64,000 nucleotides of DNA from Bin18 sp965200355 (GTDB lineage: Bacteria; Desulfobacterota; Binatia; Bin18): positions 1,674,001 through 1,738,000 of the forward strand of contig OZ241351.1 in the NCBI GenBank assembly GCA_965200355.1. The letters are read 5' to 3'. Shown one piece after another: positions 8,079-17,345 of the stretch; within the stretch, counting starts at the first letter, position 1; each line of letters begins with the position of its first letter. Made by a program: the position numbers and the translations under genes. The notes beneath the pieces were generated by a model. That model was not told the origin of the DNA. It was given only the letters and a program-made list of their open reading frames with translations, and did not search any database.

Positions 8079-9365
8079 GTGAGGGCTCCTGAACCTGGTA
8101 GGGCTGAGACCGAGACCGCTCGCCAGCCACCATTCTTTTACGGCTGGGTCGTTGTTGCCGGCTCGTTTACCGTCCTGATGGCTACGTATGGCATCCAATT
8201 TTCCTTTGGGGTGTTTATGCCAGAGATGGCGGCTGAAATGGGCTGGAGCCGAACAGCGCTTTCCCTGTCCTATGCGTTTTACGTGTTCATCTATAGCAGC
8301 CTGGGCCTGGTGAGTGGCTGGTGTACCGACCGCTGGGGACCTCGGCCAGTCATCTGCGCGGGCGGTCTGCTGGTCGGCGGTGGCACCATGCTGATGAGCC
8401 AAGTGCATACGCTGTGGCAACTCTATGTATTCCTGGGCGGTATCACCGCCCTTGGCATGAGCGCCGCCTTTGTGCCGTGCAACTCCACCGTTGTCCGCTG
8501 GTTTATCCACCGCCGTGGGCTGGCCCTCAGCATAAGTACGAGTGGTTCGAGCTTTGGTAATTTTCTGGTCCCACCTCTTGCCGCCGGCCTGACTGCTGCC
8601 TATGGCTGGCGGACGACCTATTGGCTGCTGGGGCTCACGGGCACAGCCCTGATCGTCCTCTGCTCATGGTTTATTATTCGCGACCCGGAGACCGTCGGAT
8701 TGGGGCCAGATGGCACGGCCCCGCACAAACGGCCCCAGCCGTCTGAAACCCCGCCCCGATTGTCAAGCGCTGATACCTGGACGCTGGCAACCGCACGGCG
8801 GACCGCAGCTCTCTGGATGCTGGTCGTCATCTTCACGCTGACGTGGTTAGTCGTCTTCATGCCCGTCATCCACATTGTTCCCTTTGCGGTAGACCTCGGC
8901 GTTCCCCAAGTCCGTGCGGCCACCCTCATTAGCGTCATTGGCTTGGCTGGATTCAGCGGGCGACTCGTCATGGGACCGATTTCCGACCGCCTGGGCCGTA
9001 TCCCCGCCCTTGGGGCCTGCTTCCTCTTACAGACGCTGGCCTTTATCGGATTTTGGCTCAGCACCAGTCTGTCCCTGCTCTCCCTTGCCGTCGCCGTCTT
9101 TGGACTCTCGTATGGGGGGACGACGGCGCTCTTCCCGGCCATTGTTGGCGATTTTTTCGGGCGGGTCGCCGTCGGGGCGATTGTCGGCTTTATTTTTGCC
9201 GTGGCTGGCTCAACGGCCGCTTTTGGTCCGGCGGTTGCCGGCTATCTCTACGATGTCTATGGCAACTATGAGACGGCGTTTCTCTTAAGCGCAGGGTTGA
9301 ATTTTCTGGGAGTGCTCTTGCTTTTTGGGCTGAAAAAGCCCACACCGTTGCAACACCCAGCATAG
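8079..9365 (+). CDS. Major facilitator superfamily transporter (monocarboxylate/oxalate-formate type)
   Basis: A 428-residue, about 12-span inner-membrane carrier. The N-terminus FFYGWVVVAGSF and the loop motif GWCTDRWGPR between helices 2 and 3 are characteristic of the MFS branch that holds oxalate/formate antiporters and monocarboxylate carriers; the equivalent GPISDRLGR sits between helices 8 and 9. A GTG start at 8079 is used with only a weak ribosome site. Ten base pairs separate it from the next gene, so it is co-transcribed with the hydrolase, and it most likely imports the substrate of this pathway. Substrate cannot be read from sequence. Confidence 0.9.
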   Translation: MRAPEPGRAETETARQPPFFYGWVVVAGSFTVLMATYGIQFSFGVFMPEMAAEMGWSRTALSLSYAFYVFIYSSLGLVSGWCTDRWGPRPVICAGGLLVGGGTMLMSQVHTLWQLYVFLGGITALGMSAAFVPCNSTVVRWFIHRRGLALSISTSGSSFGNFLVPPLAAGLTAAYGWRTTYWLLGLTGTALIVLCSWFIIRDPETVGLGPDGTAPHKRPQPSETPPRLSSADTWTLATARRTAALWMLVVIFTLTWLVVFMPVIHIVPFAVDLGVPQVRAATLISVIGLAGFSGRLVMGPISDRLGRIPALGACFLLQTLAFIGFWLSTSLSLLSLAVAVFGLSYGGTTALFPAIVGDFFGRVAVGAIVGFIFAVAGSTAAFGPAVAGYLYDVYGNYETAFLLSAGLNFLGVLLLFGLKKPTPLQHPA

Positions 9366-9374
9366 GAGGGGAGT

Positions 9375-10178
9375 ATGCAACACGCTCGCGTCAATGGGGT
9401 TGAACTGGTCTATGAGGTGCACGGGACAGGTGAACCACTGGTGCTCATCCACGGGGCCCAGAGCGACCGCAGCATTTTTGTCAATCTGCTGCCCGATTTC
9501 GTGGACCAATTCCGGGCCCTCCTCTTCGACCAACGCGGCTCTGGCCAGAGCGAAAAGCCGGACCGTGCATACACGATGGGCCTGCTTGCCGATGATACTG
9601 CCGCGCTCATGGAGCACCTGGATTTCTCGCCCGCTCATATATACGGCGTCTCAATGGGCGGCATGATTGCCCAGGAATTGGCTATTCGGCACGGGCCGGC
9701 GGTCCGCTCCCTGGTGTTGGGCTGCACGACGCCCGGTGGCCGGCAGGCCGTCCGCCTGGAGGGCGAGGCGCTCCAGCGTTCCCATTCAACCGCCCCGCTT
9801 TCCGCGGAAGCGCGCGGGCGGGCGCTGGCCGAGACCGCCTTTACCAAAGCCTATGTCGCACAGCACCCTGAGCTGATCCCGGCACTCATTGAAGCCCGTA
9901 AAAAGCAACCCCTTGACCCGGTGGGCTTTGGGCATCGGATGCAGGCCGCCGCTACGCACAATACGTTTGACCGTCTCGCCCAGATTACGTGTCCGACCTT
10001 GGTCATTACGGGCAAGGACGATGCCTTGATCGCCTGGGAGAACTCACAACTGCTGGCTGAGAATATCGCCGAGGCCGAACTCGTGGTCCTGGAACCGGCC
10101 GGCCATGTGTTCTGGGTGGAGCAGCCAGCCCAGTCAAGACAGGCAATTCGGACGTTTTTGCAAAAACACAGGAGCTAA
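9375..10178 (+). CDS. Alpha/beta-fold hydrolase
   Basis: A 267-residue alpha/beta hydrolase with oxyanion strand LVLIHGAQSD, nucleophile elbow GVSMGG (serine), acid in TGKDDALI, and histidine in PAGHVFW: a complete Ser-Asp-His triad. The family covers esterases, lactonases, C-C bond hydrolases and enol-lactone hydrolases; 3-oxoadipate enol-lactonase-like enzymes are the nearest style. AGGAGGGGAGT precedes the ATG, 9 bp after the transporter, and the next gene follows by 9 bp, so it is firmly inside the operon. The precise ester or ketone cleaved is unknown. Confidence 0.9.
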   Translation: MQHARVNGVELVYEVHGTGEPLVLIHGAQSDRSIFVNLLPDFVDQFRALLFDQRGSGQSEKPDRAYTMGLLADDTAALMEHLDFSPAHIYGVSMGGMIAQELAIRHGPAVRSLVLGCTTPGGRQAVRLEGEALQRSHSTAPLSAEARGRALAETAFTKAYVAQHPELIPALIEARKKQPLDPVGFGHRMQAAATHNTFDRLAQITCPTLVITGKDDALIAWENSQLLAENIAEAELVVLEPAGHVFWVEQPAQSRQAIRTFLQKHRS

Positions 10179-10187
10179 GGATCAATC

Positions 10188-11219
10188 ATGCCCAACAAAG
10201 AAATCACAAAAAATAGTCAAGCCCGGATGATACGGAGCTGGATGCTCGGCCTGCACGCGACGCATATTACCGACATTGGCGGGCGGCTGGGCTATTTTGC
10301 CGAGATGCGGCGCCGGGGCGGACCCGTCTCGGCCGCGGTGTTAGCCGAAACTCTGGCCCTTGACCCCTGGCGGACACAGGTCTGGTGTCAGGCCGCCTGT
10401 GCCGTTGGGATACTCCAAGCGGACGGAGATACGCAGTTCACCTTTGCGCCGTTTATGGACGAACTGCTTGGCGACGAAGCTCCCGAGTTACTGACCAGCC
10501 ATGTCCTGGCCAGCCTGTCGCGGGACTTTCCGGCCTATCCCGATGCCTTTCGGACCGGCGCGCTGAAAACCTTTCACGACCATGATGAAGATTTTTTTCA
10601 CCACCAGGGTAAAGTCTCGGCCTTGCGCGCCCCGGTCGTGGTGGCCGCGGCCCGCACGCTGCCCGGCATGGAAGAGCGACTCAGTGCCGGGGGCAGGGTC
10701 ATGGATGTTGGCTCCGGGAGCGGCACCGTCATCGCGCGTTTTGCCCAGGAATTCGTCGCCTGCCACGTGACCGGTATCGAGCCCTTACCCTATTTTGTGC
10801 GTACCTCCCAAACGCTGCTCCAGGAGCAGGGGCTCAGCGACCGGGTAGACGTGCGCTCCGTCGGCGGAGAAGCGCTGTCCTTTGAGAACGAGTTTGATCT
10901 CATCACCATGGTTCAGGTTTTCCACGAGCTACCCGACGCAAAAAAAGCCGACATCCTGCGGAGCTGTCAGCGGGCGCTCAAGCCGGGAGGCAGCCTGCTG
11001 CTGGTTGACCGCTGCGCGCCCGAAACGGGAGCCGACCTCCACGACCGACGCTTTACCATGAGCATCCTGGAGCAGTGGTTTGAGGTCACCTGGGGCAATA
11101 TCGTCAACACCCGCAGCGCTATTCTCACTATGTTGGCCGACACTGGATTCCGCGTGACCCAGGAAAACCCGGATATTATCCCGACCTACTGGACGTTTGT
11201 CGCCCAGAAACACCCCTGA
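10188..11219 (+). CDS. SAM-dependent methyltransferase (winged-helix O-methyltransferase type)
   Basis: A 343-residue two-domain enzyme. The first ~120 residues are an all-helical, winged-helix dimerisation domain (GGPVSAAVLAETLAL, QAACAVGILQADG). The Rossmann part begins near residue 160 with the SAM motif VMDVGSGSGTV, followed by the acidic GIEPLPY, and ALKPGGSLLLVDR. This architecture is shared by small-molecule O-methyltransferases and some methyltransferases of antibiotic pathways. It lies 9 bp after the hydrolase and 20 bp before an LLM oxidoreductase. The methyl acceptor is unknown; presence in a degradative operon suggests tailoring or detoxification of an intermediate. Confidence 0.88.
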   Translation: MPNKEITKNSQARMIRSWMLGLHATHITDIGGRLGYFAEMRRRGGPVSAAVLAETLALDPWRTQVWCQAACAVGILQADGDTQFTFAPFMDELLGDEAPELLTSHVLASLSRDFPAYPDAFRTGALKTFHDHDEDFFHHQGKVSALRAPVVVAAARTLPGMEERLSAGGRVMDVGSGSGTVIARFAQEFVACHVTGIEPLPYFVRTSQTLLQEQGLSDRVDVRSVGGEALSFENEFDLITMVQVFHELPDAKKADILRSCQRALKPGGSLLLVDRCAPETGADLHDRRFTMSILEQWFEVTWGNIVNTRSAILTMLADTGFRVTQENPDIIPTYWTFVAQKHP

Positions 11220-11239
11220 GAACCAGAACGGAGCGCTCT

Positions 11240-12229
11240 ATGAATCGATCAGGTCTCGTCCTCTACCACGGTATTGAGAGTGGCGTCGAACTCAAGCACT
11301 ACGCCCACATCGCCGAGAATGCCGGCTATGAATCCCTGTGGGTAACGGAACGCTATTTCCACGAGGAGATATTCTCTTTGCTCGGCTACCTTGGGGCGGC
11401 GACCGAGCGCATCAAACTCGGCGTTGGGGTGACCAATCCGTACACCCGCAACCCGGCGCTCCTCGCTATGGCAGCAGCCACGCTGGACCGGATTACAGGC
11501 GGACGCTTCGTATTGGGGATGGGCCGCAGCGAACACGCCGTGATCCAGGGCAAGATGGGGATGGTCTACGGCAATGCCCAGGCCGCCCTGCGGGGCAGCG
11601 TTTCTCTGTTGAGACGGCTCCTGTCCGGCGAACGGGTGTCCGACTCGGCCGGACCGTTTACGCTCAGGAATGCCCGGCTCGCCACCACGCCGATTCAGCC
11701 CCATCTGCCCATCTATCTTGCGGCAATCGGCAAACAAGGGCTGCGTCTGGCCGGGGCGATTGCCGACGGCGTTGTCTTAAATGCCTATGTGCCCCCGTCC
11801 TATATCTCCTACGCAGTGGAAGAGATTCGCAGCGCCGCTCAAGCGGCCGGCCGCGACCCGCAGGCCATTGATATTGCCTGTATGCTGGTCGTTCGCCTGA
11901 CCGACGATCCACAGCGCCTGATGCCAACCCTCAAAAAGCGTATCGTGCGTCTCCTTGATGAAGCCTATGTGGGTGAGATTCTGCTCGAAAAGGGCGGCTT
12001 CGACCCGGCTATCCTTGGGCCGTTACGGGAGTCGTACGCCAAAGACGGCGGGACAGCAGCGGTCAAGCTCATCACTGACGAGATGGTGTCGTCTTTGTAT
12101 CTCATCGGTTCGGAAGAACAGTGCCGACAGCGGGTCGCCGAGTATCGCTCGGCCGGAGTGGACCTGCCCCTCATCTTGCCGCGGCTTGAAGACTATGCGC
12201 GCGTAGCGGCAGCCCTGCGCCCTGAGTAG
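11240..12229 (+). CDS. LLM-class flavin/F420-dependent oxidoreductase
   Basis: A 329-residue bacterial-luciferase-like TIM barrel. Typical features: HIAENAGYESLWVTERYFHEE near the start, IKLGVGVTNPYTRNPALLAMAA, and GGRFVLGMGRS. Members use FMNH2 plus oxygen as monooxygenases or F420 as hydride carrier; the sequence does not decide which. It stands 20 bp after the methyltransferase and 51 bp before a second LLM gene with which it shares only family-level similarity, so this is an ancient pair and not a recent duplication. Function in the operon is probably an oxidation or reductive step on the pathway substrate. Confidence 0.9.
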   Translation: MNRSGLVLYHGIESGVELKHYAHIAENAGYESLWVTERYFHEEIFSLLGYLGAATERIKLGVGVTNPYTRNPALLAMAAATLDRITGGRFVLGMGRSEHAVIQGKMGMVYGNAQAALRGSVSLLRRLLSGERVSDSAGPFTLRNARLATTPIQPHLPIYLAAIGKQGLRLAGAIADGVVLNAYVPPSYISYAVEEIRSAAQAAGRDPQAIDIACMLVVRLTDDPQRLMPTLKKRIVRLLDEAYVGEILLEKGGFDPAILGPLRESYAKDGGTAAVKLITDEMVSSLYLIGSEEQCRQRVAEYRSAGVDLPLILPRLEDYARVAAALRPE

Positions 12230-12280
12230 CCGCCTGCCCGGTAGTTCGATATAAACAGCCGGCTGAAGAAAGGAGTTCGT

Positions 12281-13315
12281 ATGAAACTTGCAATCGGCAT
12301 TGGGTATTCTGGTGGCCAGGTCGCGCTCCCCCTGGAGATGATCCTTGAAGCGGAAAAGCTGGGCTATGACTCCGTATGGAGTGCGGAAGCCTACGGCTCT
12401 GACGCCGTGACCCCCCTGGCCTATCTGGCGGCCAAGACCTCGCGCATCAAACTCGGCACCGGGATTCTCCAGATTCCGGCCCGCACGCCAGCCATGTGCG
12501 CCATGACCATGTCCACCCTGGACGCCCTGTCAAACGGCCGGGTGATTGTTGGCCTGGGCATGTCCGGGCCGCAGGTCATCGAAGGCTGGCACGGGATGCC
12601 CTATAGCCGCCCGGCCGCCCGTATCCGCGAATACGTTGAAATCCTGCACAAAATTTGGGACCGTCAAGAGCCGGTTTCGCTAGACGGCCAAGTGTATCAA
12701 CTACCCTATCAGGGAGAAGACGCCAGCGGGCTGGGCAAACCCCTCAAGTCCATTCTGCACTCCCGCCGCCTGCCCGTCTATCTGGCCACCATGAAGCCGC
12801 TCAGCATCCGCATTACGGCCGAACTCGCCGATGGCTGGCTGCCAATCTGGTTCTCACCCTATCGGATGGATATGTTCACGTCCGACCTGGACAAGGGCTT
12901 TGCCCGGGCCGGCAACGGCAAGTCGCTGGAGAACTTCGACATCCTGGCCGGCTGCACCGTGGTGATTGGAGACGATGTTCAAGCCTGCCTGGCCCAACTC
13001 AAGCCGACCCTGGCGCTCTACGTTGGCGGGATGGGGGCCAAAGGCAGAAACTTCCATAATGAGATGGTCTCGAAGTATGGCTATGCCGACGTGGCGGCAG
13101 AGATTCAGGACCTCTATCTGTCTGGGCGGAAAAGAGAGGCGACCGCGCTGGTCCCGGATGAGCTGTGCGACGAAATCTCACTGTGCGGTCCGCCGGAGCG
13201 GATTCGTGAGCGTTTCAAGGTCTGGGAGTCCGCCGGAGTTTCAACTATGATGGTGCAGTCGGGGCAGCCCGAAGCCTTGGCCTTGATGGCGGATATTGCG
13301 GGAACACAGCAGTAG
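12281..13315 (+). CDS. LLM-class flavin/F420-dependent oxidoreductase
   Basis: A second luciferase-like TIM barrel, 344 residues. Its N-terminus MKLAIGIGYSGGQVALPLEM, the strand SVWSAEAYGSDAVTPLAYLA, and IKLGTGILQIPARTPAMCAM are close to F420-dependent methylenetetrahydromethanopterin-reductase-like proteins of mycobacteria, so F420 use is plausible but unproven. GAAAGGAG sits at ideal distance before the ATG. It lies inside the catabolic operon, 32 bp before the haloalkane dehalogenase. Confidence 0.9.
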   Translation: MKLAIGIGYSGGQVALPLEMILEAEKLGYDSVWSAEAYGSDAVTPLAYLAAKTSRIKLGTGILQIPARTPAMCAMTMSTLDALSNGRVIVGLGMSGPQVIEGWHGMPYSRPAARIREYVEILHKIWDRQEPVSLDGQVYQLPYQGEDASGLGKPLKSILHSRRLPVYLATMKPLSIRITAELADGWLPIWFSPYRMDMFTSDLDKGFARAGNGKSLENFDILAGCTVVIGDDVQACLAQLKPTLALYVGGMGAKGRNFHNEMVSKYGYADVAAEIQDLYLSGRKREATALVPDELCDEISLCGPPERIRERFKVWESAGVSTMMVQSGQPEALALMADIAGTQQ

Positions 13316-13347
13316 ACCGGGGAGCGCGGATTTTTCAGGAGAGCAGC

Positions 13348-14235
13348 ATGAGTCAAGCTATTTCAGCCAACGATCCTTATGAACGGAAACGGGTAGCCGT
13401 GCTCGATAGTGAGCTGGCCTATGTCGATACTGGGAGCGGCGACCCGGTGGTGTTCCTGCACGGCAACCCAACCTCGTCGTATCTCTGGCGCAACATTATT
13501 GCCGAGGTCGAAAGCAGGGCCTGGTGTCTGGCACCCGACCTGATCGGCATGGGCGATTCGGGCAAAAATCCGGCCGGCTCCTATCGATTTGTTGACCACT
13601 CTCGCTATCTGGACGCGTGGTTTGACGCCGTTGGGCTCAATCAGCACGCGAAGAATGTCACCCTGGTGATCCACGACTGGGGCTCGGCCTTGGGATTTCA
13701 CTGGGCCTATCGGCATCAGGACAGCATCAAAGCCCTGGTCTATATGGAGGCCATTGTGTGTCCCCTGACGTGGCAGACCTTCCCCGAGGCGGCGCGTAAG
13801 GTCTTTCAGGGTTTTCGTTCTCCTGCCGGCGAGGAGATGGTGCTTCAGCATAACGTCTTTGTCGAGCGGGTTCTGCCCGGCAGTGTGATGCGAGAACTGA
13901 CCGCAGAAGAAATGGCCGTCTACCGCAAGCCGTACACCGAGCCGGGCGAGTCGCGCCGGCCCACGCTGACCTGGCCGCGTCAGATTCCGATTGAGGGTGA
14001 ACCGGCCGATGTGGTTGAGATCGTCGAACAATACGGGCAATGGTTGGCAAGCAGTCCCGTGCCCAAACTCTTCGTGAATGCCGACCCTGGGGCGATCCTG
14101 ACTGGTCCGCAACGCGAGTACTGCCGGACCTGGCCGAACCAAAAGGAAACGACCGTCACGGGTTCGCACTTTATTCAGGAAGACGCCCCGCAGGAAATCG
14201 GGCAAGCCATAGCCGATTTCCTGCGAGGACTCTAG
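13348..14235 (+). CDS. dhaA: Haloalkane dehalogenase, HLD-II-like
   Basis: A 295-residue alpha/beta hydrolase that removes halide from alkyl halides through an alkyl-enzyme ester. The full catalytic pentad is visible: nucleophile Asp110 and halide-binding Trp111 in VIHDWGSALG, halide-binding Asn40 in LHGNPTSSYLW, acid Glu134 in YMEAIV, and base His274 in GSHFIQEDAP. Asn/Trp halide clamps with a Glu acid define subfamily II (DhaA, LinB). Length and residue spacing match DhaA closely. It is embedded in the operon between an LLM enzyme and an enoyl-CoA hydratase. The specific halogenated substrate is not predictable, and some subfamily members act poorly on known haloalkanes. Confidence 0.93.
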   Translation: MSQAISANDPYERKRVAVLDSELAYVDTGSGDPVVFLHGNPTSSYLWRNIIAEVESRAWCLAPDLIGMGDSGKNPAGSYRFVDHSRYLDAWFDAVGLNQHAKNVTLVIHDWGSALGFHWAYRHQDSIKALVYMEAIVCPLTWQTFPEAARKVFQGFRSPAGEEMVLQHNVFVERVLPGSVMRELTAEEMAVYRKPYTEPGESRRPTLTWPRQIPIEGEPADVVEIVEQYGQWLASSPVPKLFVNADPGAILTGPQREYCRTWPNQKETTVTGSHFIQEDAPQEIGQAIADFLRGL

Positions 14236-14259
14236 CCGCCTCGGCAGACGGAGGACCGC

Positions 14260-15048
14260 ATGACCTACACCGCCCTTCAGTTTGAAAAAAAAGACAACCT
14301 CGCACTCATCACCCTGAACCGGCCGGATTCCGCCAATGCGCTCAATATCGACTTGGCGCGGGATTTGATGCAGGTGTCGCTCGCCTGCGACGAGGATGCG
14401 GATATCCGCGCCGTTGTCATGACCGGCAAGGGTCGCATGTTCTGCGCTGGTGGCGACCTGAAAAGCTTTGCCGCCCAGGGCGACCAATTGCCCGCCCATA
14501 TGAAGGAAGTGACCACCTATCTGCACGGCGCGGTGTCGCGGTTTGCCCGGATGGACGCCCCGTTGATCGGGGCGGTGAACGGGACAGCCGCGGGAGCGGG
14601 CATGAGCCTGGCGTGTGCGTGCGATATTGTTTTTGCTGGCGAATCGGCAAAATTCACCATGGCCTATACGCGCGCCGGACTGACCCCGGACGGGTCTTCA
14701 ACCTATTTCCTGCCTCGCATCGTCGGCATGAAGCGCGCCTTTGAGCTGGCGGTCACCAACCGGCTGCTATCCGCTCAGGAAGCCACAGCCTGGGGCATTG
14801 TGAACCGTGTTGTCCCGGATGCAGATTTGCTGGCCGAGGCAGAAAAACTGGCAACGGCGCTGGCCGCGGGCGCTACCGGGGCGTTTGGGGGGGCGAAGCG
14901 ACTCCTCCATAGCGGTTGGACGGAAACGCTTGAAACCCAGATGGAAAACGAGACCCAGGCCATTGCCGCCCGCGCCAAGACCGACGATGGCAAAGAGGGA
15001 ATCGCCGCCTTCCTGGAGAAACGCGCCCCCCGCTTTCAGGGGCAATAG
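14260..15048 (+). CDS. Enoyl-CoA hydratase/isomerase family protein
   Basis: A 262-residue crotonase-fold protein. Oxyanion-hole segments are MFCAGGDLKSF and GAVNGTAAGAGMSLACACDIV. At the second catalytic glutamate position the enzyme has TPDGSSTYFLP, with aspartate, so it may be an isomerase, a hydrolase or a hydratase with altered chemistry. It lies 24 bp after the dehalogenase and 36 bp before the GST, and with the two acyl-CoA dehydrogenases it suggests that the pathway ends in beta-oxidation of a CoA ester. Confidence 0.9.
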   Translation: MTYTALQFEKKDNLALITLNRPDSANALNIDLARDLMQVSLACDEDADIRAVVMTGKGRMFCAGGDLKSFAAQGDQLPAHMKEVTTYLHGAVSRFARMDAPLIGAVNGTAAGAGMSLACACDIVFAGESAKFTMAYTRAGLTPDGSSTYFLPRIVGMKRAFELAVTNRLLSAQEATAWGIVNRVVPDADLLAEAEKLATALAAGATGAFGGAKRLLHSGWTETLETQMENETQAIAARAKTDDGKEGIAAFLEKRAPRFQGQ

Positions 15049-15084
15049 CCGGGTCTCAATCAGGTCCGTGAGAGGATGACCAGG

Positions 15085-16068
15085 ATGTACCGTCTCTTTG
15101 GTGTTGAGCTGTCGCCCTACTCCTTAAAAGTCCGGGCTTACTTTCGGTACAAACAGATTCCGCACGAATGGATTGGGCGGAACTCAACCAATCAGGCCGA
15201 GTTTGAACGCTACGCCAAGCTGCCGCTCGTGCCGCTGGTTGTCACCCCGGACGGAAAGGGGATGCAGGACTCCACCCCCATTATCGAACATTTTGAGAAA
15301 CTCCAGCCCGAGCCGTCCATTTATCCGAGCGACCCCAGGCTGGCCTTCCTGTCCGCTCTGATCGAAGAGTATGGTGACGAGTGGGGCAATAAGCAGATGT
15401 TCCACTATCGCTGGACGTATGAGCCTGACCAGCAATCAACGGCGGAACGCATTGCGCGTCTGACCCGCCCTGGGCTGAGTGAGGAAGAATACGCGCTGGC
15501 GACCGAGCAAATCCGAACGCGGATGGTCCCGCGTTTGTCCTTTGTCGGCTCAAGCGAGCAGACCCGGGAGCATATCGAGTCTTCCTTCGACCGTCTGTTG
15601 GCCCTGCTCGAACCGCACCTGGCACAACGGATGTATCTGTTCGGTGGCAAGCCAACATTCGGCGATTTTGGTCTGGCCGCTCAGCTCCACCAATGTTCCA
15701 CCGATCCCTCGGCTGGGACCATCATGCGGGCGGTTGCCCCGAACGTCCTTTCTTGGGCGATGCAGATGCTGGACCCCAAGGATGAGGGCGGACTGGAAAC
15801 CTGGGACGATCTGGCCCCCACGCTGAAGCCTCTCCTCAAAGAAATCGGGCAGACCTTTCTGCCCTGGACAACGGCCAACGCCCGGGCGCTGGCGGCCGGT
15901 CAAGAGCGGTATGCGGTCATGCTGGGCGGCAAGGAGTACGCCCAGGGCACGCAGAAATATCACGCCCGGTCGTTGCGCGTTCTGCGGGAACGGTACGCCA
16001 AAGTTGAAGAGCAAGCGGCTTTGGACCCGATTCTGGAAGAGGCCGGTTGTTTAGCATGGTTGCAATAA
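15085..16068 (+). CDS. Glutathione S-transferase-like protein
   Basis: A thioredoxin-fold N-terminal domain (LFGVELSPYSLKVRAYF, LPLVPLVVTPDG with the cis-proline, DSTPIIEHFE) followed by an all-helical C-terminal domain. At about 327 residues it is longer than the usual 210-230, with extra sequence at the C-terminus after residue 240. The active position carries SPYS, that is serine rather than cysteine. I prefer ATG 15085 over 15076 because GAGAGG then has a proper 9-nt spacer. It is inside the catabolic operon, where glutathione transferases often handle reactive or halogenated intermediates. Confidence 0.82.
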   Translation: MYRLFGVELSPYSLKVRAYFRYKQIPHEWIGRNSTNQAEFERYAKLPLVPLVVTPDGKGMQDSTPIIEHFEKLQPEPSIYPSDPRLAFLSALIEEYGDEWGNKQMFHYRWTYEPDQQSTAERIARLTRPGLSEEEYALATEQIRTRMVPRLSFVGSSEQTREHIESSFDRLLALLEPHLAQRMYLFGGKPTFGDFGLAAQLHQCSTDPSAGTIMRAVAPNVLSWAMQMLDPKDEGGLETWDDLAPTLKPLLKEIGQTFLPWTTANARALAAGQERYAVMLGGKEYAQGTQKYHARSLRVLRERYAKVEEQAALDPILEEAGCLAWLQ

Positions 16069-16141
16069 GGCGCGCTGTCGCGCCTTGCTTATGGAGAGAG
16101 CAGAAGGCCCAGCCTGGGCCTTGTTGAAGGGAGAGCCCATC

Positions 16142-17290
16142 GTGTACGGCTTTGAACTGACCCCGGAACAACACCAACTCAAAGAGACGGTCCACAAGTT
16201 TGCCGTTGAGGAAATGATTCCCGTTGCGGCAAAATACGACAAAGAACAAGAGTTCCCGGACGATGTGTGTCGTCTAGCCTGGGAGCTGGGCATCCTCAAC
16301 CCGCTGGTGCCAACCGCCTACGGTGGCCTGGGGCTGGAGGTGTTTGACACCTGTCTGATTGACGAAGAAATCGTCTATGGCTGCGCCGGTATGGCGCTCA
16401 ATATGGTGGCCAATAATCTGGCGACCACCCCCCTCCTGGTCGCGGGGAGCGACGAGCAGAAAAAGGAATACCTTGGCCAGCTCGTTGCCGAGCCGGTCTA
16501 CGCCGCCTTTGCCCTGACCGAGCCGGGGGCCGGCTCTGACGCCGCGGCTATCTCCACCACCTATCGTAAAGTCGGTGACGATTTTGTCCTCAACGGCACA
16601 AAACATTTTATCTCCAACGGCTCGGTCGCCCGTTGGTATGTGACTTTTGCGACCGAGGATAGAAGTCAGGGCCATCGTGCGGTGTCATGTTTTGTGCTGC
16701 CGGCCGATTCTCCTGGTGTGACGGCCAACCGTATGCACGACAAGATGGGGCAGCGGGCCTCAGACACCGCGGAGATCGTGTTTGAGGATGTCAAGGTGTC
16801 GCGGGCTGGCCTGGTCGGGGCGGAAGGTCAGGGCTTTAAGATCGCCATGCGGACGTTTGACCGCAGCCGGCCCGAAGTGGGCGCCTTTGCCATTGGCATC
16901 TCCCAACGGGCGCTGGACGAATCGGTCAAATACGCCCAGCAGCGGGAAGCCTTTGGCCAGGCCATTGCCAACTTCCAGGCGGTCCAGTTCATGCTGGCCG
17001 ATATGGCGATTGAGCTCGAAGCCATGCGTCTCCTGACCTATAAAGCCGCCTGGCTGCTTGACCAGGGCGCGCCCTCGTCTATTGTGTCCAGCTATGCCAA
17101 GGCGTTCGGGGCCGACCGGACCATGCAGATCACGACCAACGCGGTCCAGATTTTCGGCGGCTACGGCTATTTCAGCGAGTACCCGGTGGAAAAACTCATG
17201 CGCGACGCCAAATTGCTCCAGATTTATGAGGGTACGTCCCAGATTCAACGCGTGGTCATTGCCAAACACTTACTCAAGGGCCTGTCCTGA
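16142..17290 (+). CDS. Acyl-CoA dehydrogenase, short/medium-chain type
   Basis: A 382-residue acyl-CoA dehydrogenase with both family signatures: FALTEPGAGSDAAA and QIFGGYGYFSEYPVEKLMRDAK, and a catalytic glutamate in IYEGTSQIQR, as in the medium-chain enzyme. This is therefore a competent alpha,beta-dehydrogenase needing electron-transfer flavoprotein. The GTG at 16142, eight bases after AAGGGAG, gives a normal N-terminus (YGFELTPEQHQLK); the upstream ATG at 16085 would add an unrelated leader. It lies 73 bp after the GST and 55 bp before the nitroreductase in the operon. Confidence 0.93.
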   Translation: MYGFELTPEQHQLKETVHKFAVEEMIPVAAKYDKEQEFPDDVCRLAWELGILNPLVPTAYGGLGLEVFDTCLIDEEIVYGCAGMALNMVANNLATTPLLVAGSDEQKKEYLGQLVAEPVYAAFALTEPGAGSDAAAISTTYRKVGDDFVLNGTKHFISNGSVARWYVTFATEDRSQGHRAVSCFVLPADSPGVTANRMHDKMGQRASDTAEIVFEDVKVSRAGLVGAEGQGFKIAMRTFDRSRPEVGAFAIGISQRALDESVKYAQQREAFGQAIANFQAVQFMLADMAIELEAMRLLTYKAAWLLDQGAPSSIVSSYAKAFGADRTMQITTNAVQIFGGYGYFSEYPVEKLMRDAKLLQIYEGTSQIQRVVIAKHLLKGLS

Positions 17291-17345
17291 GCGAATGCGC
17301 GCGCAGTCAAAGGAGCGGAACGGCCCTCAATCGAGAAGGAGGAAT

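Noticed and set aside
13363..14526. Long minus-strand open frame (387 codons) opposite the dehalogenase and crotonase genes
   Set aside because: Antisense shadow; no family resemblance and the plus-strand genes have full catalytic motifs.
16085..16141. Upstream ATG for the second plus-strand acyl-CoA dehydrogenase
   Set aside because: Adds a leader without family similarity; the GTG at 16142 has the proper ribosome site and N-terminus.
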